Assembly (NCBI GenBank): GCA_023266195.1
Contig: JAHFRP010000003.1
Span: forward strand, 186,001-250,000
Length of the DNA stretch: 64,000 nucleotides
DNA from: Sulfuricella sp.
GTDB taxonomy: Bacteria > Pseudomonadota > Gammaproteobacteria > Burkholderiales > Sulfuricellaceae
Direction of reading: 5' to 3'
Shown in pieces: positions 36,380 through 46,509 of this stretch. The first letter of the stretch is position 1, and every line of letters starts with the position of its first letter. The notes under the pieces were generated by a model. The model was given only the letters and a program-made list of their open reading frames with translations. It made no database searches and was not told where the DNA came from. Both the position numbers and the translations under genes were made by a program.

Positions 36380-37669
36380 TTACAATCTCCAAAGCCGGAT
36401 ATCTGCGGAGCAGATGACGTTCGGGTCGTAGACCCCCTTGACGTCGATCAATACTGGGTTCTTTCCCATCAATTCCTTGAGCCGGGAGACGCCCATTTCA
36501 CGGTAGACGCGGTGGGAAACCGCGACGACCACGGCATCGGCCGGTTTGAGTCGTTCCATTTTAACCAGATGGATACCGTATTCTTCGAGGGCCTCGTCCT
36601 CATCCGCCAGCGCATCGTGCACCTGCACCGTGATGCCGTAATCCATCAACTCGCGGTAAATATCGATGACGCGGGAATTGCGCAGATCGGGGCAATCCTC
36701 CTTGAAGGTAAGCCCCAGGAGCGTCACCGTGCCGCCCAGTATATTGTGCCCGGCCCGGATCATTTCCTTGATCGCCCGCTGGGCGACAAACCGGCCCATG
36801 CCGTCGTTGATCCGCCGCCCTGCCAGGATGACTTGCGGGATATAACCGATTTTCTCCGCCTTGTGCGTCAGGTAATAGGGATCGACGCCGATGCAATGCC
36901 CGCCTACCAGGCCCGGCTTGAATTTGAGGAAATTCCACTTGGTGCCCGCGGCTTCCAGCACTTCGTTGGTGTCGATCCCCATCCGGTCGAAAATCAGCGC
37001 AAGTTCGTTCATCAACGCGATATTCAAATCGCGCTGGGTATTCTCGATCACCTTGGCCGCCTCGGCCGCCTTGATCGAACCCGCCCGGTGGACGCCGGCG
37101 GTGACGACGGATTCGTAAACCCGGGCGACGATTTCCAGCGTTTCCTCGTCCTGGCCGGAAACCACTTTCTTGATCTTGGTGAACGTGTGCTCCTTGTCGC
37201 CGGGATTGATCCGCTCCGGGCTATAGCCAACCTTGAAATCGACGCCGCATTTCAGCCCCGACAGGCGCTCCAGCACGGGCACGCAATCCTCCTCGGTGGC
37301 GCCGGGATAGACCGTGGACTCGTAAACCACGATATCCCCTTTCTTCAGCGCCTTGCCCACCGTTTCGGATGCCCTGAGCACCGGCGTCAAATCCGGTTGA
37401 TGGGCATCATCCACCGGCGTCGGCACGGCAACGATATGGAAATCGGCCAGCTTAAGCTCTTCGATTTTATCGGTGTAGAGAATATCGGCGATATTGAGGT
37501 CGGCATCGTCCACTTCGCCGGTATGGTCGTGGCCTTTTTTCAGGGCCTCTATACGCTTGGCATTGATGTCGAAGCCGATGGTCCGGGCGTGTTTGCCGAA
37601 CGCCACCGCCACCGGCAAGCCGACATAGCCGAGGCCGATGACGGAGATGGTTCGTTTTGAAGTTTTCAT
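36380..37669 (-). CDS. tviB: UDP-N-acetylglucosamine 6-dehydrogenase, TviB/WbpO type
   Basis: 429-aa nucleotide-sugar dehydrogenase making UDP-HexNAc uronic acid. ISVIGLGYVGLPVAVAFGKH is the NAD site; VPTPVDDAHQPDL, YESTVYPGATEEDCVPVL and the catalytic Cys in PGLVGGHCIGVDPYYL are present. ATG 37669 is preferred: it is followed directly by the conserved start and leaves a normal RBS; an in-frame start at 37729 adds 20 unlike residues. Pairs with wbpP; divergent from manC. Confidence 0.91.
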   Translation of the reverse strand: MKTSKRTISVIGLGYVGLPVAVAFGKHARTIGFDINAKRIEALKKGHDHTGEVDDADLNIADILYTDKIEELKLADFHIVAVPTPVDDAHQPDLTPVLRASETVGKALKKGDIVVYESTVYPGATEEDCVPVLERLSGLKCGVDFKVGYSPERINPGDKEHTFTKIKKVVSGQDEETLEIVARVYESVVTAGVHRAGSIKAAEAAKVIENTQRDLNIALMNELALIFDRMGIDTNEVLEAAGTKWNFLKFKPGLVGGHCIGVDPYYLTHKAEKIGYIPQVILAGRRINDGMGRFVAQRAIKEMIRAGHNILGGTVTLLGLTFKEDCPDLRNSRVIDIYRELMDYGITVQVHDALADEDEALEEYGIHLVKMERLKPADAVVVAVSHRVYREMGVSRLKELMGKNPVLIDVKGVYDPNVICSADIRLWRL

Positions 37670-37775
37670 TTTCACCCACTTATTAATGACGAAACGAGGA
37701 TTGTCGAAGCAAAACACCTGCGCTCGCACATTGCTCGATGCCGCGGCGCGATCTAAATTCGCGCGATCGTATTAT

Positions 37776-37784
37776 TGGTATAAT
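37776..37784 (+). promoter_or_regulatory. Extended -10 promoter for manC
   Basis: TGGTATAAT, perfect -10 with TGn extension, 55 bases before the manC start, in an AT-rich divergent region (37670-37839) between tviB and manC. No clear -35. Confidence 0.5.
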
Positions 37785-37839
37785 GCCTGATGCGCAAGGT
37801 ATGTAATCACTATAGGATAAAAGTTTAACAACTCCAGTC

Positions 37840-39258
37840 ATGCTCATACCCATCATCCTTTCCGGCGGAGCCGGCACCCGTTTGTGGCCGATTTCACGCG
37901 AATCCCACCCCAAGCCATTCATGAAGCTCCCCGACGGACAAAGCCTATTGCAAAAGACCTTTGCGCGAGCCGCCACGCTGGATGGTGTCGCTGAAATCCT
38001 GACCATCACCAACCGCGAATATTATTTTAAAAGCAAGGACGAATACCAATTCACCAAGAAGCGGTTCCCCGGCGTATCGGATGCCTTCCTGCTCGAGCCG
38101 TTCGGACGCAACACGGCGGCGGCGATTGCGCTTGGCGCCCTGAAAGTGGCAAATGATCATGGCGAAGCGGCGATCATGCTGGTGTTGCCGGCGGATCACC
38201 TGATTGACGATCAGGACGCCTTTGCCGTCGCCGTAGCGCAGGCGTCCGACCTGGCCGGACAAGGTAAACTGGTGACCTTCGGCATCGTTCCCGAGTCGCC
38301 GGAAACCGGCTTCGGCTACATCGAGGCAGACGGCCATGCCGTCAAGCGCTTTGTCGAAAAGCCCGCCTATGAAACTGCGGTGGAATATGTCGAATCGGGA
38401 CGCTATCTGTGGAATTCCGGCATGTTCTGCTTCAAGGCCGAAACCGTGCTGGAACAGCTTAAACTCCATGCCCCCGCCATCCACCAGCAGGCGCTCGCGT
38501 GCTGGGAAGCAACCTGCGGCAAAACTCCGGATGGCCAGTCGATGATGGAAATCGACCCGGGCAGCTTCGCTGCCATCCCGGAAAACTCCATCGACTACGC
38601 CGTAATGGAAAAATCGGATGCCGTCATGGTCGTGCCCGGCCGCTTCGGCTGGAGCGATATCGGTTCGTGGAATGCCGTCTGCAACCTCGCCGCGCCGGAC
38701 GAAGCAGGCAACCGGGTCATCGGCGAGGCGGTGCTGGTCGATGTCGGCAACACCTTCATCCAGAGCGAAGGGCGCATGGTTGCGGCGATCGGCCTCAACA
38801 ACCTGCTCATTATCGACACCCCGGATGCCTTGCTGGTAGCCGATCGGGAGCGAGCCCAGGACGTCAGGAAGGTGGTGCAGCAGCTCAAGCTGATGGATCA
38901 TGCCAGCCACAAATTGCACCGCACGGTAGCGCGCCCGTGGGGAACCTACACCGTGCTGGAAGAGGGCAAGAACTTCAAGATCAAGCGTATCGTCGTCAAG
39001 CCCGGCGCTTCGCTGTCGCTGCAAATGCATTATCACCGCAGCGAGCACTGGGTCGTGGTGAGCGGCACAGCCAGCATCGTCAATAACGACAAGAGCATGC
39101 TGATCAGGACAAACGAATCCACCTATATTCCCGCAGGCCACAAGCATCGCCTGGAAAACCCCGGCATAACGGATCTGGTGATGATCGAGGTACAAAGCGG
39201 CGAATATCTCGGCGAGGACGACATCGTGCGGTTTGACGATGCGTATGGGAGAACATAG
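37840..39258 (+). CDS. manC: Mannose-1-phosphate guanylyltransferase / mannose-6-phosphate isomerase
   Basis: 472-aa bifunctional type II PMI/GMP. The N-terminal nucleotidyltransferase has ILSGGAGTRLWPISRESHPK and FVEKPAYETA; WNSGMFCFKAE and GWSDIGSWNAV follow. The C-terminal cupin isomerase has RPWGTYTVLEEGKNFKIKRI and QMHYHRSEHWVVVSG. It supplies GDP-mannose for gmd downstream. ATG 37840 is the natural start. Confidence 0.95.
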   Translation: MLIPIILSGGAGTRLWPISRESHPKPFMKLPDGQSLLQKTFARAATLDGVAEILTITNREYYFKSKDEYQFTKKRFPGVSDAFLLEPFGRNTAAAIALGALKVANDHGEAAIMLVLPADHLIDDQDAFAVAVAQASDLAGQGKLVTFGIVPESPETGFGYIEADGHAVKRFVEKPAYETAVEYVESGRYLWNSGMFCFKAETVLEQLKLHAPAIHQQALACWEATCGKTPDGQSMMEIDPGSFAAIPENSIDYAVMEKSDAVMVVPGRFGWSDIGSWNAVCNLAAPDEAGNRVIGEAVLVDVGNTFIQSEGRMVAAIGLNNLLIIDTPDALLVADRERAQDVRKVVQQLKLMDHASHKLHRTVARPWGTYTVLEEGKNFKIKRIVVKPGASLSLQMHYHRSEHWVVVSGTASIVNNDKSMLIRTNESTYIPAGHKHRLENPGITDLVMIEVQSGEYLGEDDIVRFDDAYGRT

Positions 39259-39309
39259 GAGCGAAATGGCGACAGCTGAATACATTAATGATTCCGTTAG
39301 GAATTGTCG

Positions 39310-39621
39310 ATGCGCGTAACCCCGCAGCAAGCTGAGACAGTCAGGATGCTCGCACACCGCCACTTCGGCGAAGATGCCGTGGTATGGCTGTTTGGCTCGC
39401 GCGTTGACGACGGCAAGAAAGGTGGCGACTACGATTTTCTAATCGAGACATCGCTTGATCAGCCCGATGTAATTATTGCGCGCAAAATCGCGCTGATCGT
39501 GGAGCTTCAATCGTCCCTGCCCTTCGAGGATGAAAAAATAGATATGATTGTGAAACGGCGGAGCTCCGGTTTTGAAATGCCGATTTATGCTGTGGCCATG
39601 GAAGAGGGGGTGAGGCTGTGA
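39310..39621 (+). CDS. MNT-type minimal nucleotidyltransferase (antitoxin of HEPN pair)
   Basis: 103 aa. VWLFGSRVDDGKKGGDYDFL carries the nucleotidyltransferase motif GS-x9-D-x-D near residues 27-41, with a later acidic KIDMIV strand (third Asp). MntA-like proteins of this size adenylylate the tyrosine of their HEPN partner and so act as antitoxins. The stop overlaps the GTG start of the HEPN gene by 3-4 bases. It lies between manC and gmd, inside an otherwise metabolic operon. Confidence 0.82.
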   Translation: MRVTPQQAETVRMLAHRHFGEDAVVWLFGSRVDDGKKGGDYDFLIETSLDQPDVIIARKIALIVELQSSLPFEDEKIDMIVKRRSSGFEMPIYAVAMEEGVRL

Positions 39622-40109
39622 CGCCCGGGCAATTGATGCGCATCTATCTCAGCGAGTGCCGCCTGCATGTGGAGGTGTTGGCGGAAGCGTTGGCGGAGAC
39701 ACGGCAATGGCTGCCATTTACCCCGGATTCCGTGCAGCACATCGAGAAGGTGCAACTCCGGATTCTGGATCAGGTGGCCTACCGTTTCACCAAATTGCAG
39801 GACACCATGGGCCAGAAAGTTTTGCCGACCATTCTCGATCTGGCACAGGAGCCAATTGCGCCCGATGCAACCTTTGCGGAAAAGCTGAACTGGCTGGAGC
39901 GGATGGGAGCATTGCCTTCGGCGGAAGAATGGAAAAGGCTCCGCGTCGCACGCAATGCAATTGCACACGAATACCCCGACGATCCCGAGTTGCGGGCGAG
40001 CGCCATCAACCGCTTCATCGATGGTGCAATGCGGCTGAATGCCCTTTATGAATTTGTTCACAAGTATTTGCTGGAGCACTTCCCAAGCGTGGGAAGCACG
40101 CCCGAATGA
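39618..40109 (+). CDS. HEPN-domain protein (toxin of MNT/HEPN pair)
   Basis: 163 aa, all-helical. RNAIAHEY near residue 116 is the R-x4-H-x-Y motif of HepT-type HEPN ribonucleases; Arg and His form the RNase site and Tyr is the residue modified by MntA partners. GTG 39618 overlaps the MNT stop (GTGA). The stop TGA at 40107-40109 is only 17 bases before gmd, so toxin and sugar genes may share a transcript. Confidence 0.82.
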   Translation: MTPGQLMRIYLSECRLHVEVLAEALAETRQWLPFTPDSVQHIEKVQLRILDQVAYRFTKLQDTMGQKVLPTILDLAQEPIAPDATFAEKLNWLERMGALPSAEEWKRLRVARNAIAHEYPDDPELRASAINRFIDGAMRLNALYEFVHKYLLEHFPSVGSTPE

Positions 40110-40126
40110 CTAGCTATGGAAGCCCC

Positions 40127-41212
40127 ATGAAAAAAGTTGCCCTAATTACCGGTATCACCGGCCAGGATGGCGCCTATCTGGCCGAATTCCTCTTGAGCAA
40201 AGGCTATGAGGTACACGGCATCAAGCGCCGCAGTTCCCTGTTCAACACTGCGCGCATCGACCATCTGTTCCATGACGTGCATGAGAAGGGCTTGCCATTC
40301 TTCCTGCACCACGGCGACATGACCGACTCCTCCAGCCTGACGCACATCATCCAGAAAGTGCAGCCGGATGAGATTTACAACCTTGCGGCCCAAAGTCATG
40401 TCGCGGTCTCCTTCGAAGAGCCGGAATACACGGCCAACTCGGACGCCTTGGGCGCGTTGCGCGTGTTGGAAGGCATCCGCATTTTAGGGTTGGAAAAGAA
40501 GACGCGCTTCTATCAGGCATCCACTTCCGAATTGTATGGTCTGGTCCAGGAAACGCCGCAGAAGGAGACCACGCCGTTCTATCCGCGCAGCCCTTACGCA
40601 GTAGCCAAACTTTACGCCTACTGGATCACCGTCAATTATCGCGAAGCCTATGGCATGTATGCCTGCAATGGCATCCTGTTCAACCATGAATCGCCTGTGC
40701 GCGGAGAAACTTTTGTTACGCGCAAAATTACCCGTGCCTTGTCGCGCATCAAGCTGGGCCTGCAGGATTGCCTGTATCTGGGCAATATGGACTCGCTACG
40801 CGACTGGGGACACGCCAAAGACTACGTCCAGATGCAATGGCTGATGCTGCAACAAGACAAGCCTGAAGACTTCGTCATCGCCACCGGCGTGCAATACAGC
40901 GTGCGCGACTTCGTCAATGCCGCCGCCAAGGAACTGGGGATGTCCGTCACATGGCGTGGCGAGGGTGTGGAAGAAAAAGGTTATGACGCCGCCGGGAAAT
41001 GTATCGTTGCGGTGGATCCGCGCTACTTTCGCCCCACCGAGGTGGAAACCCTGTTGGGCGACGCAACCAAGGCGAAGACCAAGCTCGGCTGGACACCAAA
41101 GATCAGCTTCGATGAATTAGTCGGCGAAATGGTGCGCGAAGATCTCAAAAGCGCCGAGCGCGATGAACTGGTGAAGCGACACGGCTACAGCGTATTCAAC
41201 TATCACGAATAA
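40127..41212 (+). CDS. gmd: GDP-mannose 4,6-dehydratase
   Basis: 361-aa SDR giving GDP-4-keto-6-deoxy-D-mannose. [75 protein letters not shown] and [16 protein letters not shown] are hallmark stretches of Gmd. ATG 40127 (MKKVALITG) follows GGAAG; an upstream in-frame start at 40106 overlaps the HEPN stop. The product can go to GDP-L-fucose (GMER) or GDP-colitose (ColD then ColC). Confidence 0.96.
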   Translation: MKKVALITGITGQDGAYLAEFLLSKGYEVHGIKRRSSLFNTARIDHLFHDVHEKGLPFFLHHGDMTDSSSLTHIIQKVQPDEIYNLAAQSHVAVSFEEPEYTANSDALGALRVLEGIRILGLEKKTRFYQASTSELYGLVQETPQKETTPFYPRSPYAVAKLYAYWITVNYREAYGMYACNGILFNHESPVRGETFVTRKITRALSRIKLGLQDCLYLGNMDSLRDWGHAKDYVQMQWLMLQQDKPEDFVIATGVQYSVRDFVNAAAKELGMSVTWRGEGVEEKGYDAAGKCIVAVDPRYFRPTEVETLLGDATKAKTKLGWTPKISFDELVGEMVREDLKSAERDELVKRHGYSVFNYHE

Positions 41213-41238
41213 ACTTTGCGCTTACCCCACGGATCAAA

Positions 41239-42171
41239 ATGAGCAAAATACGGATATTATTGACCGGCGGCGGAGGCATGGTCGGGCGGAACCTGCTCGA
41301 ACATCCGGCAATCGCTGAATTCGATGTGCTCGCCCCCCGTAGCGGCGAACTCGATCTGCGCGATTCCGGCGCCGTGCGAAGCTATCTGGGCAAGCACAGC
41401 CCCGACATGGTGATCCATGCAGCGGGCAAAGTCGGCGGCATCCAGGCCAACATGCGCGAACCGGTGCGGTTTTTGTTGGACAACCTCGACATGGGCCGCA
41501 ACATCGTCTGGGCGGCGCATGAAGCCGGCATCAAACAGCTGATCAACCTGGGCAGTTCCTGCATGTATCCGCGCAACCACTCCGAGCCGCTATGCGAAGA
41601 GATGGTGCTCAAGGGAGAACTGGAACCGACCAATGAGGGCTATGCGCTGGCCAAGGTGGTGACGGCCCGGCTGTGTGAATACATCATGCGCGAGGATGCC
41701 GGCCGCCAATACAAGACGCTGATCCCTTGCAACATCTACGGACGGCACGACAAATTCGATCCCACGCATTCGCACCTGATTCCGGCGATCATCCATAAAA
41801 TACATCAGGCCAAGCAAGCCGGGCAGGCATCAGTCGAGATGTGGGGCGATGGGAACGCACGCCGGGAATTCATGTACGCCGGCGATCTGGCGGATGCGCT
41901 GGTTCGCGCGATCAAGCAGTTCGACACTCTGCCGGCCTTGATGAACGTCGGCCTGGGACATGACCACAGCATCAACGAATATTATGGCGTGGTTGCGGAT
42001 GTATTGGGCTATGAGGGCGGTTTCACCCATGACCTGAGCAAACCCGTGGGCATGGCGCGCAAGTTGGTCAGCACCGAACGGCAGCAAGCATGGGGCTGGT
42101 CGGCACAGAGCGGTCTGCGCGAGGGGATCGAAAAGACTTATGGGTATTACCTGAAAGAATATTTGCAATGA
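41239..42171 (+). CDS. fcl: GDP-4-keto-6-deoxy-sugar epimerase/reductase (GMER/Fcl or ColC)
   Basis: 310-aa SDR. ILLTGGGGMVGRNLLEHPAI is the NADPH loop; NLGSSCMYPRNHSEPL, LEPTNEGYALAKVVTARLCEY (Ser, Tyr, Lys) and NIYGRHDKFDPTHSHLIPAI match the GDP-fucose synthase family. HAAGKVGGIQANMREPVRFL and DNLDMGRN recall ColC, which runs the matching reaction on the 3-deoxy sugar. Its position between gmd and a ColD-like gene, with an ATGA overlap to the latter, makes either substrate possible. Two fucosyltransferases downstream argue that GDP-fucose is made somewhere. Confidence 0.9.
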   Translation: MSKIRILLTGGGGMVGRNLLEHPAIAEFDVLAPRSGELDLRDSGAVRSYLGKHSPDMVIHAAGKVGGIQANMREPVRFLLDNLDMGRNIVWAAHEAGIKQLINLGSSCMYPRNHSEPLCEEMVLKGELEPTNEGYALAKVVTARLCEYIMREDAGRQYKTLIPCNIYGRHDKFDPTHSHLIPAIIHKIHQAKQAGQASVEMWGDGNARREFMYAGDLADALVRAIKQFDTLPALMNVGLGHDHSINEYYGVVADVLGYEGGFTHDLSKPVGMARKLVSTERQQAWGWSAQSGLREGIEKTYGYYLKEYLQ

Positions 42172-43334
42172 GTTTCAAATTTCCATTAGCCACCGCATCC
42201 TGGGGTCAGGAAGAACATGATGCCATGCAACGTGTCATCGCGTCCGGCATGTTCACCATGGGCGCCAATGTGCAGGCGTTCGAGAGCGACTTTGCCGCTT
42301 ATGCCGGCAGTCGGTATTGCGTGATGGTGAATTCCGGGTCGTCGGCCAACCTGCTGATGGTGGCGGCGCTGTTCTACACCAACAATCCGCTGTTGAAATT
42401 GAAACGCGGCGACGAAATAATCGTGCCGGCGGTATCGTGGAGCACGACCTACTATCCGCTCTATCAATATGGGCTGAAGATCAAATTCGTGGATGTCGAT
42501 CTGCACACGCTGAACTATGATCTGGACCAACTGGAAAAAGCGGTCACCGGCCAGACCAGGGCGATCATGGCGGTGAACCTGTTAGGCAATCCAAACGATT
42601 TCGGCCGCATCGCCAAGATCATCGATGGACGGAACATCGTGCTGATGGAAGACAACTGCGAATCCATGGGCGCCAAATACAATGGCAAGATGGCCGGAAC
42701 CTTCGGTGTAATGGGCAGCTTCAGCTCCTTCTTCAGCCACCATATCTCCACCATGGAAGGTGGAATGATCGTGACCGACGATGAAGAGCTGCACCACATC
42801 CTGTTGTCGCTTCGAGCCCACGGCTGGACGCGCAATCTGCCCAAACATAACCGCGTATGCAGCGAAAAGAGCGACGACCCCTTCGAGGAATCGTTCCGAT
42901 TCGTGCTGCCCGGCTACAACGTGCGCCCGCTCGAACTAGAGGGCGCGCTCGGCGTCGAGCAAGTAAAACGCCTGCCGAAGATGGTGGAGGAGCGGCGCAA
43001 GAACGGCAAGCTATTGCAGGAGACACTGGGTGCCCATCCGGACCTTCTCATCCAGAAGGAAATCGGCGAAAGCAGTTGGTTCGGTTTCAGCCTGGTGATC
43101 CGCCCCGGCAGCCCGCTCGCGCGCAGGGCGCTGGTAGCCCGGCTCAACGAATTGGGTTTCGACTGCCGCCCTATCGTGGCAGGCAATTTCGCCAAGAACG
43201 AAGTGGTCAAGTATTTCGATTCGGAGGTGCACGACACACTGACGAACGCAAACCACGTCGACCAGAATGGCGTGTTCGTGGGCAACCACCACTATCCAAT
43301 TCCGGAAGCATTTGCCGCGCTCGCCAAACTGTAA
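42168..43334 (+). CDS. colD: ColD-like PLP dehydratase (GDP-4-keto-6-deoxymannose 3-dehydratase)
   Basis: 388-aa DegT/DnrJ/EryC1-fold PLP protein, the same length class as ColD. The PLP-lysine position, normally in a K-x4-GEGG context, reads SHHISTMEGGM (His191-His192), so the internal aldimine lysine is missing. Loss of Lys in favour of His is the mark of 3-dehydratases (ColD, E1/RfbH), not aminotransferases. It lacks the Cys cluster seen in RfbH, as ColD does. Other PLP contacts are present ([34 protein letters not shown]). Context with gmd and a GMER/ColC-like gene supports GDP-3,6-dideoxyhexose (colitose-type) synthesis. Confidence 0.8.
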   Translation: MSFKFPLATASWGQEEHDAMQRVIASGMFTMGANVQAFESDFAAYAGSRYCVMVNSGSSANLLMVAALFYTNNPLLKLKRGDEIIVPAVSWSTTYYPLYQYGLKIKFVDVDLHTLNYDLDQLEKAVTGQTRAIMAVNLLGNPNDFGRIAKIIDGRNIVLMEDNCESMGAKYNGKMAGTFGVMGSFSSFFSHHISTMEGGMIVTDDEELHHILLSLRAHGWTRNLPKHNRVCSEKSDDPFEESFRFVLPGYNVRPLELEGALGVEQVKRLPKMVEERRKNGKLLQETLGAHPDLLIQKEIGESSWFGFSLVIRPGSPLARRALVARLNELGFDCRPIVAGNFAKNEVVKYFDSEVHDTLTNANHVDQNGVFVGNHHYPIPEAFAALAKL

Positions 43335-43346
43335 GAAGGGACAACC

Positions 43347-44117
43347 ATGAAGGCCGTGATTCTTGCGGGGGGGATGGGAACGCGGATCAGCGAAGAAACC
43401 GCCCTTCGCCCCAAGCCCATGATCGAGATTGGCGGCAAGCCCGTCTTGTGGCACATCATGAAGATCTACGCCGCTCACGGCATCAACGATTTCATCGTCT
43501 GCTGCGGCCACAAGGGTTACGTCATCAAGGAATACTTCGCCAATTATTTCCTGCACATGTCTGACGTCACGTTCGACATGCAGCACAACCGGATGGCGGT
43601 GCACCAGAACAGCGCAGAACCGTGGAAAGTCACGCTGATCGATACCGGCGAGAGCACCATGACCGGCGGGCGGCTGAAACGGGTGCGGGACTATCTCGGC
43701 GATGAGGATTTCTGTTTTACTTATGGCGACGGAGTCAGCGATGTGAACATCACGTCGGCCATAGATTTTCATCGACAGCAAAAACGATTGGCCACGCTGA
43801 CCGGTGTGCAGCCGCCCGGCCGTTTCGGCGCCCTGAATCTGGAAGGCGATCGGGTGGCCAGCTTCGAAGAGAAGCCGCACGGCGACGGTGCATGGATCAA
43901 CGGCGGCTTCTTTGTCTTGTCGCCCGAAGTCATCGATCTGATCGCCGACGACAGCACCGTCTGGGAACACGGCCCGATGGAAAAATTGGCGCACGACGGC
44001 CAGCTTTCGGCTTATCTGCATTCCGGCTTCTGGCAACCGATGGATACGCTGCGCGATAAAAACCATTTGGAAGAATTGTGGCAATCCGGCAAGGCGCCGT
44101 GGAAGGTATGGCCGTGA
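43347..44117 (+). CDS. rfbF: Glucose-1-phosphate cytidylyltransferase
   Basis: 256-aa nucleotidyltransferase making CDP-glucose. [20 protein letters not shown] and [20 protein letters not shown] are specific to RfbF/AscA/Ddh[16 protein letters not shown]-like and [17 protein letters not shown]-like stretches follow. RBS AGAAGGGA precedes ATG 43347. First of the CDP-dideoxyhexose set rfbF-rfbG-rfbH. Confidence 0.95.
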   Translation: MKAVILAGGMGTRISEETALRPKPMIEIGGKPVLWHIMKIYAAHGINDFIVCCGHKGYVIKEYFANYFLHMSDVTFDMQHNRMAVHQNSAEPWKVTLIDTGESTMTGGRLKRVRDYLGDEDFCFTYGDGVSDVNITSAIDFHRQQKRLATLTGVQPPGRFGALNLEGDRVASFEEKPHGDGAWINGGFFVLSPEVIDLIADDSTVWEHGPMEKLAHDGQLSAYLHSGFWQPMDTLRDKNHLEELWQSGKAPWKVWP

Positions 44118-45178
44118 ATCCCGCTTTCTGGCACGGCAAAAAGGTCTTTCTCACCGGGCACACCGGCTTCAAGGGAAGCTGGCTCAGCCTGTGGTTGCAA
44201 CAGCTCGGCGCAGAAGTGACGGGCTATGCGCTGGCGCCGCCGACCAATCCCAGCCTGTTCGAGGTAGCGAACGTCGCGCAAGGCATGAAGTCCATCCTCG
44301 GCGACATCCGCGATGGCGCGGCGCTGGCGAAGGCGATGCGCGAAGCTGCGCCGGACATCGTCGTCCACATGGCGGCACAGCCGCTGGTGCGCCGTTCCTA
44401 TGCCGATCCGGTCGAGACTTATTCCACCAACGTGATGGGCACGGTACATTTGCTGGAAGCGGTCCGCCAGGCGAAATCGGTGCGCGCCGTGGTCAACGTC
44501 ACCAGCGACAAGTGTTACGAGAACAGGGAATGGGTCTGGGGCTACCGCGAGAGCGAGCCCATGGGCGGCTTCGACCCCTACAGCAGCAGCAAGGGCTGCG
44601 CCGAACTGGTGGCCGCGGCGTACCGCAACTCGTTCTTCAATCCGGCAAAACACGGCGAACATCGGATCGCGCTCGCCTCGGTGCGTGCCGGCAACGTCAT
44701 CGGCGGCGGCGACTGGGCGGAGGATAGATTGATCCCCGACATCCTGCGCGCCATCGAAGAAGGCCGCCCCGTCGTGATCCGCAATCCGCACGCCATCCGC
44801 CCCTGGCAGCACGTGCTGGAACCGCTCGGCGGCTACTTGCGGCTCGCGCAAAAACTGGTTGAGGACGGCACCGCCTATGGCGAAGGCTGGAACTTCGGCC
44901 CCAACGACGAGGACGCCCAGCCGGTGCAATGGATCGTCGAACGGCTTACCCGGCAATGGGGGAACGACGCAAGCTGGCAGCTCGACCGGGCGGACCACCC
45001 GCACGAAGCGCATTACCTCAAGCTGGATTGCTCCAAGGCCAAGGCGCGCCTCGATTGGCAACCGCGCTGGAATCTGGCGCGTGCCCTGGAAATGATCGTC
45101 GCGTGGCAACGCGCCTACCTCGCGCAGCAAGACATGCGCGAAGTCACATTGGAACAGATCAAGAACTTCACCCCATGA
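44114..45178 (+). CDS. rfbG: CDP-glucose 4,6-dehydratase
   Basis: 354-aa SDR giving CDP-4-keto-6-deoxyglucose. [20 protein letters not shown] is the NAD loop; [39 protein letters not shown] (Tyr, Lys) and [19 protein letters not shown] are RfbG-specific. GTG 44114 is chosen: GGAAGG ends 7 bases before it and it overlaps the rfbF stop (GTGA); ATG 44108 lies too close to the RBS. It overlaps rfbH by ATGA at 45175. Confidence 0.95.
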   Translation: MNPAFWHGKKVFLTGHTGFKGSWLSLWLQQLGAEVTGYALAPPTNPSLFEVANVAQGMKSILGDIRDGAALAKAMREAAPDIVVHMAAQPLVRRSYADPVETYSTNVMGTVHLLEAVRQAKSVRAVVNVTSDKCYENREWVWGYRESEPMGGFDPYSSSKGCAELVAAAYRNSFFNPAKHGEHRIALASVRAGNVIGGGDWAEDRLIPDILRAIEEGRPVVIRNPHAIRPWQHVLEPLGGYLRLAQKLVEDGTAYGEGWNFGPNDEDAQPVQWIVERLTRQWGNDASWQLDRADHPHEAHYLKLDCSKAKARLDWQPRWNLARALEMIVAWQRAYLAQQDMREVTLEQIKNFTP

Positions 45179-46509
45179 AAGAGAACATGAGCACGACCCC
45201 GAAAGAAGCGCTGCGCGCACAGATCGCCGACCTCGTCGGACAATATGCCGACCTCGCCTATGCGCCCACTGCATTCGAGGCCGGCAAGAACGCCGTGCCG
45301 CCCTCGGGCAAGGTGATCGGCGCGAAAGAACTGCAGAACATGGTGGAAGCCTCGCTCGATGGCTGGCTCACCACCGGGCGCTTCAACGACGCCTTCGAGA
45401 AACGCCTGGCCGAATTCCTCGGCGTGAAACATGCGCTCACCACCAACTCCGGTTCGTCGGCCAACCTGCTGGCCTTTTCCGCGCTCACCTCGCACAAGCT
45501 TGGCGCACGCGCCATTCTGCCGGGCGATGAAATCATCTCGGTGGCGGCGGGATTCCCGACGACGGTGAACCCGATCCTGCAATACGGCGCGGTTCCGGTA
45601 TTCGTGGACGTGCACCTGCCCACCTACAACATCGATCCGGCGAAGATCGAAGCGGCGATCGGCCCCAGGACCAAAGCCGTCATGCTGGCGCACACCCTGG
45701 GCAATCCCTACGACCTCGACACCGTCACCGCGCTCGCCAGGAAACACAACCTGTGGCTCATCGAAGATTGCTGCGATGCCCTCGGCTCCACCTACCAGGG
45801 CAAACTGGCCGGCACCTTCGGCGACATCGGCACCTTGAGTTTCTACCCGGCGCATCACATCACCATGGGTGAAGGGGGCGCCGTGTTCACCAGCAACGAT
45901 GAACTCAGGAAAATCATCGAATCGTTCCGTGACTGGGGGCGCGATTGTTATTGCGCACCAGGTTGCGACAACACCTGCGGCAAGCGCTTCGGCTGGAAAC
46001 TCGGCGACCTGCCGCAAGGCTACGACCACAAGTACACTTATTCGCACCTGGGCTACAACCTGAAAATCTCCGACATGCAGGCCGCCTGCGCCCTGGCGCA
46101 GATGGACCGCGTGGAAGAATTCATCGCCGCGCGCAAAGCGAATTTCGCCTACCTGAAAGCCGGCCTGAAAAATTGCGAAGAATTCCTGCTGCTGCCGGAA
46201 GCCACCGCGAACAGCGACCCCTCCTGGTTCGGCTTCCCCATCACCATCAAGCCGAATGCCGGCATCAACCGCGTCGATCTGCTGCAATACCTCGACCAGA
46301 AAAAAATCGGCACGCGCCTGCTGTTCGCCGGCAACCTGACACGCCAGCCCTACATGAAAGGCCGCAACTTCCGCATCGCCGGCGAGCTGACCAACACCGA
46401 CACGGTCATGAACGACACTTTCTGGATCGGCGTGTACCCGGGCCTGACCCAGGAGATGCTGGATTTTGTCATCGCCAAACTCGAAGCGTTCCTTGGCCTG
46501 AATTTCTGA
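45175..46509 (+). CDS. rfbH: CDP-4-dehydro-6-deoxyglucose 3-dehydratase (E1, PMP and 2Fe-2S)
   Basis: 444-aa DegT-fold enzyme that removes the C3 hydroxyl. The lysine is replaced as expected ([16 protein letters not shown], His227-His228). The E1 iron-sulfur signature C-x57-C-x-C-x7-C is complete: second Cys of EDCCDALG, 57 residues, then [12 protein letters not shown]. This distinguishes it from the ColD-like protein upstream. E1 normally needs a flavin/iron-sulfur reductase (RfbI/AscD), which is not in this window. The start overlaps rfbG (ATGA); ATG 45187 is an alternative. Confidence 0.95.
   Translation: MKENMSTTPKEALRAQIADLVGQYADLAYAPTAFEAGKNAVPPSGKVIGAKELQNMVEASLDGWLTTGRFNDAFEKRLAEFLGVKHALTTNSGSSANLLAFSALTSHKLGARAILPGDEIISVAAGFPTTVNPILQYGAVPVFVDVHLPTYNIDPAKIEAAIGPRTKAVMLAHTLGNPYDLDTVTALARKHNLWLIEDCCDALGSTYQGKLAGTFGDIGTLSFYPAHHITMGEGGAVFTSNDELRKIIESFRDWGRDCYCAPGCDNTCGKRFGWKLGDLPQGYDHKYTYSHLGYNLKISDMQAACALAQMDRVEEFIAARKANFAYLKAGLKNCEEFLLLPEATANSDPSWFGFPITIKPNAGINRVDLLQYLDQKKIGTRLLFAGNLTRQPYMKGRNFRIAGELTNTDTVMNDTFWIGVYPGLTQEMLDFVIAKLEAFLGLNF

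Noticed and set aside
35342-37660. 772-codon plus-strand frame opposite wbpP and tviB
   Set aside because: Spans two well-identified genes on the other strand and the gap between them; no domain.
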